Below are positions 27,559 through 35,970 of a stretch of DNA of 64,000 nucleotides, piece by piece. Positions within the stretch are counted from its first letter, which is position 1, and each line of letters starts with the position of its first letter. The stretch spans positions 2,303,001 to 2,367,000 of the forward strand of contig NZ_CP059164.1 of the NCBI RefSeq assembly GCF_013466985.1, read 5' to 3'. The stretch is from Nocardioides ungokensis (GTDB lineage: Bacteria; Actinomycetota; Actinomycetes; Propionibacteriales; Nocardioidaceae). Below the pieces are notes generated by a model. That model did not search any database. It was not told the origin of the DNA and saw nothing but the letters and a program-made list of their open reading frames with translations. The translations under genes and the position numbers were made by a program.

Positions 27559-28074
27559 GTGCAGCAGCGTTCACGACGGATCGTCGTCATGCGTCACGCG
27601 AAGGCCGAGCAGGTCGCCGCCAGTGACCTCGAGCGTCGGCTCCTCGACGGCGGGTACGCCGACGCGGCCGAGGCCGGGGCCTGGCTGGCCGGGCGCGGGG
27701 TGTCCGCCGACCATGCACTCGTCTCCGCGGCCACGCGCACCCGCGAGACGTGGGAGGCCCTGGCACAGGCCGCAGGGTGGACCCTCGAGCCGTCGGTGGA
27801 CCAGGGGCTCTACAGCGCCGGGCCCGAGACGGTGCTCGACCTGATGCGGCTGACGCCCGAGGAGGCCGTCACGCTCGTCGTCGTGGGCCACAACCCCACC
27901 GCCGCCTACGTCGCCAACATGCTCGACGACGGCGAGGGCGACACCGAGGCGACCAACGAGATGGCGCTGGGCTACCCCGCGGGCGCGGTCACGGTCCTGG
28001 AGTACGACGGGGCCTGGGCCGACCTCGGGCCCGCGACGGCGCGCGTCGTAGCGTTCCACGTCGGACGCGGCTGA
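27559..28074 (+). CDS. sixA: SixA-like phosphohistidine phosphatase
   Basis: Histidine-phosphatase superfamily protein of 171 residues, similar to SixA, which dephosphorylates phosphohistidine on signalling or PTS proteins. The N-terminal catalytic motif reads VVMRHAKAEQ near residue 11 (RHA in place of RHG, as in SixA), the second catalytic Arg region is SAATRTRETWEAL, and the general-acid His is in LVVVGHNPTAAYVAN. The GTG start is supported by a TAGAGT six bases upstream. Convergent with serB, with a short hairpin between. Confidence 0.9.
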   Translation: MQQRSRRIVVMRHAKAEQVAASDLERRLLDGGYADAAEAGAWLAGRGVSADHALVSAATRTRETWEALAQAAGWTLEPSVDQGLYSAGPETVLDLMRLTPEEAVTLVVVGHNPTAAYVANMLDDGEGDTEATNEMALGYPAGAVTVLEYDGAWADLGPATARVVAFHVGRG

Positions 28075-28090
28075 CGGTCGGACCCGACCG
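28075..28090. terminator. Inverted repeat between sixA and serB
   Basis: CGGTCGG at 28075-28081 and CCGACCG at 28084-28090 are perfect complements two bases apart; the folded stem would keep about six pairs with a four-base loop. It lies between convergent genes and could act on both. Confidence 0.4.
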
Positions 28091-28092
28091 GC

Positions 28093-29306
28093 TCAGACCG
28101 GGGGAGCCGGGGTCACGATGCCGGCCTCGGCGTCGGCGGCCTCGACCTCCTCCCGGGAGATGCCGAGCAGGTACATGATCGCGTCGAGGTAGGGCACGTT
28201 GACCGCGGTGTCGGCGGCGTCACGCACCATCGGCTTGGCGTTGTAGGCGATCCCCAGCCCGGCGGCGTTGAGCATGTCGAGGTCGTTGGCCCCGTCGCCG
28301 ATCGCGATCACCGACGCCTCGCTCACCCCCACCTCGGCGGCGAACTGGCGCAGCGCCGCGGCCTTGCCCGCGCGGTCGACCACGTCGCCGACGATCCGGC
28401 CGGTCAGCCGGCCGTCCTCGATCTCGAGCTCGTTGGCCCGCGAGAAGTGGATGCCCAGGTCGGCGGCCAGCCGGTCGGTGACCTGGCTGAAGCCGCCGGA
28501 GACGATCGCGAAGCGGTAGCCCAGCCGGCGCAGCGTGCGCACCATCGTGCGAGCGCCCGGAGCCAGCACGATCTCGTCGTACACCTGGTCGAGCGCCGAC
28601 TCCTCCACGCCCGCGAGCAGGGAGACCCGGGTGCGCAGCGACTCCTCGAAGTCGAGCTCGCCGCGCATCGCCGCCTCGGTGACCTCGGCGACCTGCTCCT
28701 CGCAGCCCGCGTGCGCGGCGAGCATCTCGATCACCTCGCCCTGGATCAGCGTGGAGTCGACGTCCATGACGATCAGCCGCATGCCGCGTCGCAGGAGGTT
28801 GGCCGGCTGCACGGCGATGTCGACGCCCTGGCGGGCGGCCTCCGCGGCGAGCACGGTCCGCAGCGCCTCGGGATCGGCGCCGGAGACGTGCAGGTCGATG
28901 GCGGTGACCGGGTAGCGGGCCATCCGCTCGATCCGGTCGATGTTGGCACCGGAGTCGGCGATCCGGCCGGCGACCGCGGCCATCGACGACGCCTTGAGCG
29001 GCGTGCCGATCACGGTCACGTGGGCGCGGCCACCGCTCGGCTCCGGTTGTCGCCCACGCCGCGCTCGACGTCGACGGTCATGTCGAGGGCCTGCGCGGTC
29101 TCGACGACCGCGGCGCTCAGCTTCTTCCAGTCCCGGGGTGCCGTCACCAGCACGCCGAGGATCAGCCGGCCGCGCAGTACGATCTGCTCGATGTCGACCA
29201 CCTCGACCCCGGCTCGTGAGAGCGTCGCGAAGATCGTCGACGTCACGCCGGGCCGGTCCTTGCCGGACAGCGTGATGAGCAGGGTCTCGGGCAGCTGGTC
29301 AGTCAT
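28093..29306 (-). CDS. serB: SerB, phosphoserine phosphatase with ACT domains (single-base frameshift)
   Basis: HAD-type phosphatase catalysing the last step of serine synthesis, about 404 residues. Residues 1-90 form an ACT domain (LLITLSGKDRPGVTSTIFATL), followed by a second ACT-like segment (VTVIGTPLKASSMAAVAGRI). The HAD core has nucleophile motif VMDVDSTLIQGE, motif II VSGGFSQV, and the metal motif IGDGANDLDML. A base is missing near 29038, between GDNRSR and SGGRAHVTVIG; without correction the gene looks like two proteins, starting at ATG 29306 and GTG 29019. ATG 29306 follows a TAGCCT by eight bases. Confidence 0.94.
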
Positions 29307-29314
29307 CGCGGCCG

Positions 29315-29320
29315 AGGCTA
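29315..29320 (-). promoter_or_regulatory. -10 element TAGCCT, leaderless serB mRNA
   Basis: On the minus strand TAGCCT ends eight bases before ATG 29306 without a ribosome binding site. Confidence 0.5.
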
Positions 29321-29339
29321 TCGCCCGCGGCGCGCTGTC

Positions 29340-30104
29340 CTAGGCGGGCGGCCACACCTCGGGCGAGCAGGCGGCGACCAGCGCCCGTCTGCCCGACCGC
29401 TCGAGCGGGCGGAGCGCCGCCCGCCGGTTCTCGATCTCGTACGCCGACATCGCTCCGCCGTCGTCCTCGAGGGCCAGGTCGACGATCTCCATCGCCTGCA
29501 CGCCGCGGGAGGCGAGGTCCACACACCTGGGAGGGACACCGTCGGGGGCGTCGAGGTGGGGCCGGTGACGCAGGTCCATGAGCCGGTCGGCCACCTCGGG
29601 ACGCCACCGTGCCACGTCGAGCCGGGCCAGGGCGTCGGCGGTCTCGAGCAGGGCGGCGCGCAGGGTCCGGTCGGCCTCGCCGACGTCGGGCAGCTGGCGA
29701 CGCTCGGCGGCGTGGGCGGTCCAGGTGATCGCTGCGCCGGTGCGCACCGGCACCAGTCCGACGCTGCCTCCGCCGGGGCCGGCGCCGCCGACCACCACGG
29801 CCTCGCCGAGCTCGAGCGCCGCGGTGTTGAAGGACCGCGGACCGCCCAGGCCGACCGGGTCGCCGTCCACGGGCAGGGCGGCCCCGAAGCCGATGGCCCC
29901 GGCGGTGCGCAGCCGTCCCAGGGCCCCGACGAGGGTATCGGTGCCGCTGTCGCCGGCGAGGCCCGCACCGGCCAGTCCGGCGACGGCGTGCGTGGCGTCC
30001 CCGCCCAGCACGGCGTCGACCACGAGGTCGGTGACGGCGAGGCCACGGAGCCACGAGGTCCCCCACCAGGCGAGTCGGCACGAGGCCGGCAGTCTGCTGC
30101 TCAC
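29340..30104 (-). CDS. Conserved hypothetical protein, no recognised domain
   Basis: A 254-residue protein I do not recognise. There is no signal peptide or membrane helix; it is rich in Ala, Gly and Asp, with a strand-rich Gly segment (GEAVVVGGAGPGGGSVGLV) in the middle and alternating helices in the last third (LRAALLETADALARLDVARW). GTG 30104 (VSSRLPASCRLAWWG) is chosen because TAACGT lies eight bases upstream on the minus strand; the frame remains open farther upstream only through GC bias. It is divergent from an ABC ATPase gene, and its stop is 33 bases before the serB start. Confidence 0.7.
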   Translation of the reverse strand: MSSRLPASCRLAWWGTSWLRGLAVTDLVVDAVLGGDATHAVAGLAGAGLAGDSGTDTLVGALGRLRTAGAIGFGAALPVDGDPVGLGGPRSFNTAALELGEAVVVGGAGPGGGSVGLVPVRTGAAITWTAHAAERRQLPDVGEADRTLRAALLETADALARLDVARWRPEVADRLMDLRHRPHLDAPDGVPPRCVDLASRGVQAMEIVDLALEDDGGAMSAYEIENRRAALRPLERSGRRALVAACSPEVWPPA

Positions 30105-30112
30105 GGCCCCAG

Positions 30113-30118
30113 ACGTTA
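30113..30118 (-). promoter_or_regulatory. -10 element TAACGT upstream of the hypothetical gene
   Basis: On the minus strand TAACGT ends eight bases before GTG 30104; this fits the leaderless pattern of the neighbouring genes. Confidence 0.4.
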
Positions 30119-30166
30119 CGCTCTGGGCGCCCTCGGGTCGGGACCGCGGGCACGACTCGGGCTGGA

Positions 30167-30172
30167 TAGGGT
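30167..30172 (+). promoter_or_regulatory. -10 element TAGGGT, leaderless ABC ATPase mRNA
   Basis: TAGGGT ends seven bases before ATG 30180; no Shine-Dalgarno. Confidence 0.5.
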
Positions 30173-30179
30173 GACGCAC

Positions 30180-30972
30180 ATGACCGCCGTGCTGGAGTTC
30201 GCCGATGTGACCGTGCGGCGGGGCCAGGCAACGCTCCTCGACCAGGTCTCCTGGACCGTCGAGGAGGACGAGCGCTGGGTGATCCTCGGCCCGAACGGCG
30301 CGGGCAAGACCACGCTGCTGCAGGTGGCCGCGGCGCAGATCCACCCCACGTCCGGCGTGGCGGGCATCCTCGACGAGGTGCTCGGCACCGTCGACGTCTT
30401 CGAGCTTCGCCCCCGGATCGGGCTGACCAGTGCAGCCCTGGCCGAGCGGATCCCACGCCATGAACTGGTCCACGACGTCGTCGTGTCCGCGTCGTACGGC
30501 GTGGTGGGCCGCTGGCGCGAGGCCTACGACGACCTCGACCACGACCGGGCCACCAGCCTGATGGTCGAGGTCGGTGCCAAGCACCTCACCGACCGCACCT
30601 TCGGCACCCTGAGCGAGGGCGAGCGCAAGCGGGTCCAGATCGCCCGGGCGCTGATGGCTGACCCGGAGCTGCTGCTGCTCGACGAGCCCGCCGCCGGCCT
30701 CGACCTCGGTGGCCGGGAGGACCTGGTCTCAACGCTGTCGGCTCGCCATGGACCCCGACTCCCCGGCCACGGTGCTGGTCTCCCACCACGTGGAGGAGAT
30801 CCCGCCGGGCTTCACGCACGCGCTCATGCTGCGCGACGGCCGGGTGGTGGCGTCGGGTCTGGTCGACCACGTGGTGACCGAGGCCAACCTGTCGGCGACG
30901 TTCGGGATGCCGCTCGTGCTGAGTCGCGAGGATGGGCGATTCTCGGCACGACGCCGACCGCGGCACAGATAG
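30180..30972 (+). CDS. ABC transporter ATP-binding protein without adjacent permease (single-base frameshift)
   Basis: Single-domain ABC ATPase of 263 residues after correction. Walker A GPNGAGKTT near residue 38, signature LSEGERKRVQIARAL, Walker B LLLLDEPAAGLDLGG and H-loop VLVSHHVEEIPPGF are all present. An extra G at 30740-30741 breaks the frame between LVSTLS and LAMDPDSPATVLV; removal makes the length divisible by three. The 'VSHHVEEIP' ending resembles ModF/YlmA-type soluble ATPases rather than importer subunits. No permease gene lies next to it, so its partner or its role in transport is uncertain. The stop is nine bases before the NfeD start. Confidence 0.85.
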
Positions 30973-30975
30973 AGT
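30970..30975 (+). promoter_or_regulatory. -10 element TAGAGT, leaderless nfeD mRNA
   Basis: TAGAGT overlaps the end of the ABC ATPase gene and ends six bases before ATG 30982. Confidence 0.5.
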
Positions 30976-30981
30976 CGCAGC

Positions 30982-31443
30982 ATGGACTGGCTGGGGGACA
31001 ACCAGTGGGCCGGCTGGCTCGCACTGGCGATCGGCCTCGGCGTTGCCGAGATGTTCAGCCTCGACCTGATCCTCATCATGGTCGCCGTCGGCGCCATCGC
31101 CGGGATGCTGACCGGCGTGCTCGGCGCGCCCTTCCTCCTGCAGGTCCTCGTCGCGGCGGGCGCCTCGATCGCGATGCTGGCGCTGGTTCGTCCGAACATG
31201 ATCAAGCGCCTGCACACCGGACCCGACCTGCAGCTCGGCCACGGCAAGCTCGTCGGGCAGCGAGGTGTCGTCACCGAGCGGATCACCTACGACCAGCCCG
31301 GGCGGATCCGCCTGGCGGGCGAGATCTGGACGGCGGCGCCGTACGACGAGCACCTCACCATCACGCCGGGGGAGACCGTCGAGGTATTCGAGATCCGCGG
31401 CGCCACCGCCTACGTCCACCCCGTGCCCACCCTCGAGTCCTGA
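30982..31443 (+). CDS. NfeD-like membrane protein
   Basis: A 153-residue NfeD-family protein, which usually partners a stomatin/SPFH protein in membrane microdomains. Three hydrophobic segments (residues about 10-75) are followed by a small OB-fold domain, GKLVGQRGVVTERITYDQPG and the closing TVEVFEIRGATAYVHP. This is the short NfeD form without the serine protease domain. The SPFH gene follows after 56 bases. The start is fixed by TAGAGT six bases upstream. Confidence 0.9.
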   Translation: MDWLGDNQWAGWLALAIGLGVAEMFSLDLILIMVAVGAIAGMLTGVLGAPFLLQVLVAAGASIAMLALVRPNMIKRLHTGPDLQLGHGKLVGQRGVVTERITYDQPGRIRLAGEIWTAAPYDEHLTITPGETVEVFEIRGATAYVHPVPTLES

Positions 31444-31499
31444 GGACTCGCCCTTGACCCCCGTGTCCTGACCCGCAAACCCGTAGAGAGGGGGACGCC

Positions 31500-32645
31500 A
31501 TGACAGCTGTCCTGATCCTGTTGGCGTTGCTGTTCCTGTTCGTGATCGTCCTGCTTGCGAAGACGGTCCGCATCGTCCCGCAGGCCCGCGCCGGCATCGT
31601 CGAGCGCTTCGGCAAGTACAAGCAGACGCTGCCCGCCGGCCTCAACGTCGTGGTTCCCTTCATGGACAGGGTGCGCTACCTGATCGACCTGCGTGAGCAG
31701 GTCGTCAGCTTCCCGCCGCAGCCCGTGATCACCGAGGACAACCTCGTGGTGTCGATCGACACCGTCATCTACTTCCAGGTCACCGACCCGATCGCGGCTA
31801 CGTACGAGATCGCCAACTACATCCAGGCGATCGAGCAGCTCACCATGACCACCCTGCGCAACATCGTCGGTGGCATGGACCTCGAGGAGACGCTGACCAG
31901 CCGCGACCAGATCAACTCCGGCCTGCGCGGCGTGCTCGACGAGGCCACCGGCAAGTGGGGCATCCGGGTCAACCGCGTCGAGCTCAAGGGCATCGACCCG
32001 CCGCCGTCCATCAAGGACTCGATGGAGAAGCAGATGCGGGCCGACCGGGAGAAGCGCGCGGTCATCCTCACCGCCGAGGGCCAGCGCCAGGCGGCGATCC
32101 TGACCGCCGAGGGCGCCAAGCAGTCCTCGATCCTGAACGCCGAGGGCGCCCGCGAGTCCCAGATCCTGCGGGCACAGGCCGACCGGGAGTCCTCGATCCT
32201 GCGTGCCCAGGGCGAGGGGCAGGCCATCCAGACGGTCTTCCAGGCCATCCACGACGGCAACCCGGACCAGTCCCTGCTGGCCTACCAGTACCTCCAGATG
32301 ATGCCCAAGATCGCCGAGGGCGGGGCCAACAAGCTCTGGATCGTGCCGAGCGAGATCGGCAAGGCACTCGAGGGCCTCGGCTCGACGATGAACGACCTGC
32401 GCGGCATCCCGCAGCAGGTCGAGGGCCCGAAGACCCGCGTCGACATGGGCAGCCCCGAGCCGATCCTCCCGGGGCACAGTGACAGCGAGCTGGAGAAGAC
32501 CAACGCCGCCGTCGAGGCGGCCATTGCAGAGGCTGAGAGCGCCGCCAACCCCGGGAAGGGTTCCGGCGCGACGGCACCGGCGCTCGACGCCACCGACCTG
32601 CCGGTCGACCCGCCCGCTGAGCCGGGGGCACCCGCCGCCCAGTGA
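31500..32645 (+). CDS. SPFH/stomatin-like protein (QmcA type)
   Basis: Membrane-anchored SPFH protein of 381 residues with probable oligomeric scaffold function. A single N-terminal helix (ILLALLFLFVIVLLAK) precedes the SPFH domain, with RAGIVERFGKYKQTLPAGLN and VSIDTVIYFQVTDPI. Residues about 188-240 form a helical stretch in which a roughly 11-residue pattern repeats (ILTAEG, ILTAEG, ILNAEG, ILRAQ, ILRAQG), probably a coiled coil. The last 60 residues are acidic and Pro-rich. ATG 31500 has AGAGAGGGGG five bases upstream. Its stop overlaps the TSUP start (GTGA). Confidence 0.93.
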   Translation: MTAVLILLALLFLFVIVLLAKTVRIVPQARAGIVERFGKYKQTLPAGLNVVVPFMDRVRYLIDLREQVVSFPPQPVITEDNLVVSIDTVIYFQVTDPIAATYEIANYIQAIEQLTMTTLRNIVGGMDLEETLTSRDQINSGLRGVLDEATGKWGIRVNRVELKGIDPPPSIKDSMEKQMRADREKRAVILTAEGQRQAAILTAEGAKQSSILNAEGARESQILRAQADRESSILRAQGEGQAIQTVFQAIHDGNPDQSLLAYQYLQMMPKIAEGGANKLWIVPSEIGKALEGLGSTMNDLRGIPQQVEGPKTRVDMGSPEPILPGHSDSELEKTNAAVEAAIAEAESAANPGKGSGATAPALDATDLPVDPPAEPGAPAAQ

Positions 32646-33406
32646 CCTTCCTCGAAGCAACGGCGATCCTCCTCGCGGGCCTCGCCGCCGGAACCATCAA
32701 CACCGTGGTGGGGTCGGGGACGTTGATCACGTTCCCGACCCTGCTGGCGTTCGGCGTGCCGCCGGTGACGGCCAACGTGTCCAACACCATCGGCCTGGTG
32801 CCGGGCTCTGTCTCCGGGGCCGTCGGCTACCGCCGCGAGCTGGCGGGCCAGCGCAGCCGGACCCTGCGCCTCTGCCTGGCCTCCCTCATCGGCGGCCTCG
32901 TGGGCGCCCTCCTGCTCCTGGTGCTGCCCGCCGGCGCCTTCACCGCCATCGTGCCGGTGCTCATCCTGCTCGGGCTGGTGCTGGTGGTCTTCCAGCCGCG
33001 CATCTCTACGTGGGTGGCCGCCCGGCACGAGGCCACCGGCGGGATGCCGCACCACGGGGCCTGGTGGGTGTGGCCGGCGGTGCTGCTCGCCGGTGTCTAC
33101 GGGGGCTACTTCGGCGCCGCGCAGGGCGTGCTGCTGATGGCGGTGCTCGGGATCGGGGTCGACGAGACCCTGCAACGGTCGAACGCCGTGAAGAACGTGC
33201 TCGCCGCGATCGTCAACGGCGTGGCCGGGCTGCTCTTCATCGTGGTCGCGGACGTCGACTGGCGCATCGTCGCGCTGATCGGCGTGGGCTCCCTCGTCGG
33301 GGGCCAGGTCGGCGCCACCGTCGGCCGCCGGCTGCCCGCGCCGGCACTGCGAGGATTCATCGTGGTGGTCGGCGTCGTCGCCCTGGCGGCGTTCCTGCTG
33401 GACTGA
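32642..33406 (+). CDS. TSUP family sulfite exporter/permease (TauE/SafE)
   Basis: Integral membrane protein of 254 residues, TauE/SafE (TSUP) family, thought to move sulfur oxyanions or related organic anions. Seven to eight hydrophobic segments are present. The two internal repeats show the family-typical GTINTVVGSGTLITFPTLL near the N terminus and AGVYGGYFGAAQGVLLMAVLG in the middle. GTG 32642 overlaps the stomatin stop by four bases, so the two are translationally coupled. Coupling of a TSUP permease to a stomatin gene is unusual enough to note; the substrate is not predictable. Confidence 0.9.
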   Translation: MTFLEATAILLAGLAAGTINTVVGSGTLITFPTLLAFGVPPVTANVSNTIGLVPGSVSGAVGYRRELAGQRSRTLRLCLASLIGGLVGALLLLVLPAGAFTAIVPVLILLGLVLVVFQPRISTWVAARHEATGGMPHHGAWWVWPAVLLAGVYGGYFGAAQGVLLMAVLGIGVDETLQRSNAVKNVLAAIVNGVAGLLFIVVADVDWRIVALIGVGSLVGGQVGATVGRRLPAPALRGFIVVVGVVALAAFLLD

Positions 33407-33432
33407 GTGGCGCAGCCGGGGTTCAGCCCGCC

Positions 33433-33488
33433 TTGACGCTCAGCCTTCTTTGACGCTCAACCTTCTTTGACGCTCAACCTTCTTTGAC
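33433..33488. repeat. 17-bp tandem repeat, three full copies plus a partial one
   Basis: The unit TTGACGCTCAACCTTCT occurs at 33450-33466 and 33467-33483, a first copy with one substitution is at 33433-33449, and TTGAC begins a fourth at 33484. The last copies cover the stop codon of the RDD protein gene (minus strand), so the array extends the 3' end of that gene into the intergenic space toward the convergent TSUP gene. Confidence 0.9.
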
Positions 33489-34028
33489 TACCTGCGTCCC
33501 GCCGGCGAAGCGGTCGTGCCAGGCCTGCCGCCCCACCGTGTCGCTGTTGATGCCGATGGCGATCATGATCACCGCGGCGAGGGTGGCCAGCGCGCCCACG
33601 AGCCCGCCGACGACCGGCACCACGCCGAGGACGCCGAAGGCCAGCCAGCAGTTGCGCCGCAGCGACTCCTCCAGCGTCGGGTTGCCGCCGTGTGGGCCGA
33701 GCACCCGCAGCTTCATCACCATCTTGCCCACGGTCTGGCCCCGCGTGGAGTCGAGGAGCCCGAAGTACGCGAGGTAGATCGCTGCCGTCAGGATCGAGGA
33801 CACGGCGGCCGCCGCGTAGCTGGAGTCGGACATGTACATGCCACCGCTGTCGCCCATGATCGCGCCCACCACGAGCACGGTCACGATGATGCCGTTGACG
33901 ACCGCGAGCAGGAGGCCGTCGATGAGCCGGGCGAGGAACCGCTCGAGGAGCTCACCGGGTCGGGTGGTGGTGGTGGTGGAGCCGGCGACGGGCTGGCCCG
34001 GACCCGGCGGAGGAGTCTGGTCGGACAT
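33474..34028 (-). CDS. RDD family membrane protein
   Basis: A 184-residue RDD-domain protein. After a Pro- and Thr-rich N terminus (SDQTPPPGPGQPVAGST) the RDD domain has its Arg-Asp-Asp region as FLARLIDGLLLAVVNG, and three hydrophobic segments, ending at WHDRFAGGTQVV, the conserved tail of the family. Function unknown; some RDD proteins are linked to Na+ or compatible-solute transport. ATG 34028 has GGGAG seven bases upstream; frame extension to 34067 is without support. The stop codon sits inside the 17-bp tandem repeat. Confidence 0.9.
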   Translation of the reverse strand: MSDQTPPPGPGQPVAGSTTTTTRPGELLERFLARLIDGLLLAVVNGIIVTVLVVGAIMGDSGGMYMSDSSYAAAAVSSILTAAIYLAYFGLLDSTRGQTVGKMVMKLRVLGPHGGNPTLEESLRRNCWLAFGVLGVVPVVGGLVGALATLAAVIMIAIGINSDTVGRQAWHDRFAGGTQVVKEG

Positions 34029-34089
34029 GTGGTGCTCCCTGGCAGGGTGCGCGCCCGGGGAGGGCACGGGGTCCCAGCGTAGTGCCGTC

Positions 34090-34935
34090 TCAGCGCGCGG
34101 GCAGTGGATCGGGCACCGCGGTGACCCGGTCCGGCGTCACCGTCAGCACGAGGTGGCGGACGACGCTCGGCGCTCCGGCCGTCCGGCCCGCGCCCGGTGC
34201 GGCAGTGGTCTGCGTGCCCGCGACGGGACCCACCTTGACCCGGGGCCCGAACGGTCCGATGAAACTCGTCGGCTCCACACCCTCGGGCGCCCACCGGTCG
34301 GAGAACCAGGCCTCGTCGGTCTCGCGCCACGCATCCGCCGAGGCCGCCGCGCGCACCCAGCGAGGCCGCCCGAGGCAGGAGCGAGGGACGGTGAGGCGTA
34401 CGACGTCCAGGTCCGGGTCGCCGCGGTGGCCGAGCCCCGCGCAGGGTGTCTCGACGATGACCACGCTCACGATCGCGCAGCCGTCGCCGTCCGGGTCCGC
34501 CTGCTCGATCAGCGCGTCCCAGTCGGGTTCCTCGTAGAAGAACGCTCCGAAGCCGGTCCGCCCCGTGCGGTCGAGATCCACCGCCCAGGCACCCTTGGCC
34601 GTCCGCAGGTGGACGGTCATGAGCTCCGTGCCGGTCTCGGGAAGATCGGAGACACCGAGCTCGACCGTGACGTCGCGGCGATGGTGACGGACGGAGAGGC
34701 CGGTGAGGTCGACGTCCGTGACCGCCGACGCGTCCACAGGCGTGATGGTCCCGCAGGGCGCGGGGTCGAGTGAGTAGATCGCACCGGTCACGTCGCCGGC
34801 AGGGTCGGGAGAGACCCAACGCTGCGCCTCGGCGCTGCCGGCCGGGCCGAGCGCGAGCCCCGCCACCGAGACGATGGTCAGCACGGCCGGCGCGCGTCGG
34901 GGGCGGCGGGAGCGCGCGTGCGGCAAGGGGACCAT
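34090..34935 (-). CDS. Secreted protein of unknown function
   Basis: A 281-residue protein with an N-terminal Sec signal: basic HARSRRPRRAP, hydrophobic AVLTIVSVAGLALGPAG, and a likely cleavage after AEA (SAEA-Q). The mature part is strand-rich and carries three cysteines (DPAPCGTITP, ETPCAGLG, PRSCLGRP) that could form a disulfide; no domain is recognised. A TAGCGT on the minus strand at 34963-34968 could be the -10 element, with a leader of about 27 bases and no clear Shine-Dalgarno. It is 77 bases from the hydrolase gene downstream of the GDPD operon. Confidence 0.75.
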   Translation of the reverse strand: MVPLPHARSRRPRRAPAVLTIVSVAGLALGPAGSAEAQRWVSPDPAGDVTGAIYSLDPAPCGTITPVDASAVTDVDLTGLSVRHHRRDVTVELGVSDLPETGTELMTVHLRTAKGAWAVDLDRTGRTGFGAFFYEEPDWDALIEQADPDGDGCAIVSVVIVETPCAGLGHRGDPDLDVVRLTVPRSCLGRPRWVRAAASADAWRETDEAWFSDRWAPEGVEPTSFIGPFGPRVKVGPVAGTQTTAAPGAGRTAGAPSVVRHLVLTVTPDRVTAVPDPLPAR

Positions 34936-35013
34936 CCGGGTTCGTGGGGCATCGACGCGCCGACGCTAGGCGACGTGGCGCCGCTCGCGCAGGAGAACGG
35001 CGGGACCCGGGGG

Positions 35014-35970
35014 TCAGCCGTCGACGTACGCGCTGAGCCAGCGCCCCAGCTCGTCGTACGCCGCGGCGCGCGGCTCGGGCAGCGAGAGGACGACGTCGTG
35101 CCGCGCGCCGGGGACCGCCGCGTAGGTGACGTGGCGCCCGATCGCGGTGGACCAGCGCCGGATGTGGTCGACGTCGAGGACGATGTCGTGGCTGTGCACG
35201 TCGTCGCCCATGGCCGTGGGCCAGGTCGAGCGGTCGGAGCTGAGCACGAGCACCGGGCACCCGACGTCGAGACCTCGGTGCAGCTCGGCGTGGCCGTGCC
35301 GGATCGCGGCGAGCCAGCCGGCGAAGACCGGCCACGACTTCAGGGGCTTCCAGCTCAGGTCGAACTCCCACTCCCCGTCGTGGTCGCGGTGCAGGCTGCG
35401 GGCGTAGAGCCCGTCGACCTTGCGCGGGATCGCTCGGCGGGGGCTGCGGCGCCCGAGCTGCTTGACGACCGCGGTGCCGATGGTGCGGAGCAGCGCGGGG
35501 CCCTGCAGGTCGAGCCACGGCGAGTTGAGGACCATGCCGGCCAGGCCGGCCAGGTCCTCACCCCGCTCGTTCGCCCACAGGGCGAGCACCAGGCCGCCGG
35601 TGGAGTGGGCGCTGGTGACGACGTGGGTGTGCCCGTCGCGCTCGGTGACCCGGCTCCAGACGGCGTCGAGGTCGGGGAAGTACTCGCGCAGGTCGGCGAC
35701 GTAGTTGGGCGTCTGGTGCGGCCGGATCGAGCGGCCGTACTTGCGCAGGTCGACGGCGTAGAAGTCGTAGCCGCGGGCGTTCCACCACTCGGCGTAGCCG
35801 GTCTGGAAGAAGTAGTCGGCGAAGCCGTGGACGTGCAGGACCGCGCGGCCGGTGGGCCGGTCGGCCTTGCGGGAGACGAGCGTGGCGACGATCGGGCCCT
35901 CGTCGTCCGGGGGGAAGTCGATGGTCTCCGCCAGGTAGGGCTCGCCGAGGACGTCCGTGGTCACGCTCAC
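35014..35970 (-). CDS. Alpha/beta hydrolase, lysophospholipase-like
   Basis: Serine hydrolase of 318 residues, alpha/beta fold. The nucleophile is in SAHSTGGLVLALW (S-x-S-x-G form, here H-S-T-G-G), with the oxyanion stretch LHVHGFADYFFQTGYAEWW, and the catalytic His near PGARHDVVLSLPEPR at the C terminus. This resembles monoglyceride lipase/lysophospholipase proteins. GTG 35970 (VSVTTDVLGEPYL) overlaps the stop of the GDPD gene by four bases; the frame is open farther but the upstream peptide is Arg/Ala-rich and antisense. With GDPD it may act in glycerolipid breakdown; this is inference from adjacency. Confidence 0.88.
   Translation of the reverse strand: MSVTTDVLGEPYLAETIDFPPDDEGPIVATLVSRKADRPTGRAVLHVHGFADYFFQTGYAEWWNARGYDFYAVDLRKYGRSIRPHQTPNYVADLREYFPDLDAVWSRVTERDGHTHVVTSAHSTGGLVLALWANERGEDLAGLAGMVLNSPWLDLQGPALLRTIGTAVVKQLGRRSPRRAIPRKVDGLYARSLHRDHDGEWEFDLSWKPLKSWPVFAGWLAAIRHGHAELHRGLDVGCPVLVLSSDRSTWPTAMGDDVHSHDIVLDVDHIRRWSTAIGRHVTYAAVPGARHDVVLSLPEPRAAAYDELGRWLSAYVDG

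Noticed and set aside
28093..29306. Two separate genes, an ACT-domain protein (29016-29306) and a shorter phosphatase (28093-29019)
   Set aside because: The junction is a one-base deletion within a continuous SerB sequence; correction gives normal length.
33433..33488. CRISPR-like array
   Set aside because: Units are 17 bp directly abutting with no spacers; no cas genes in the window.
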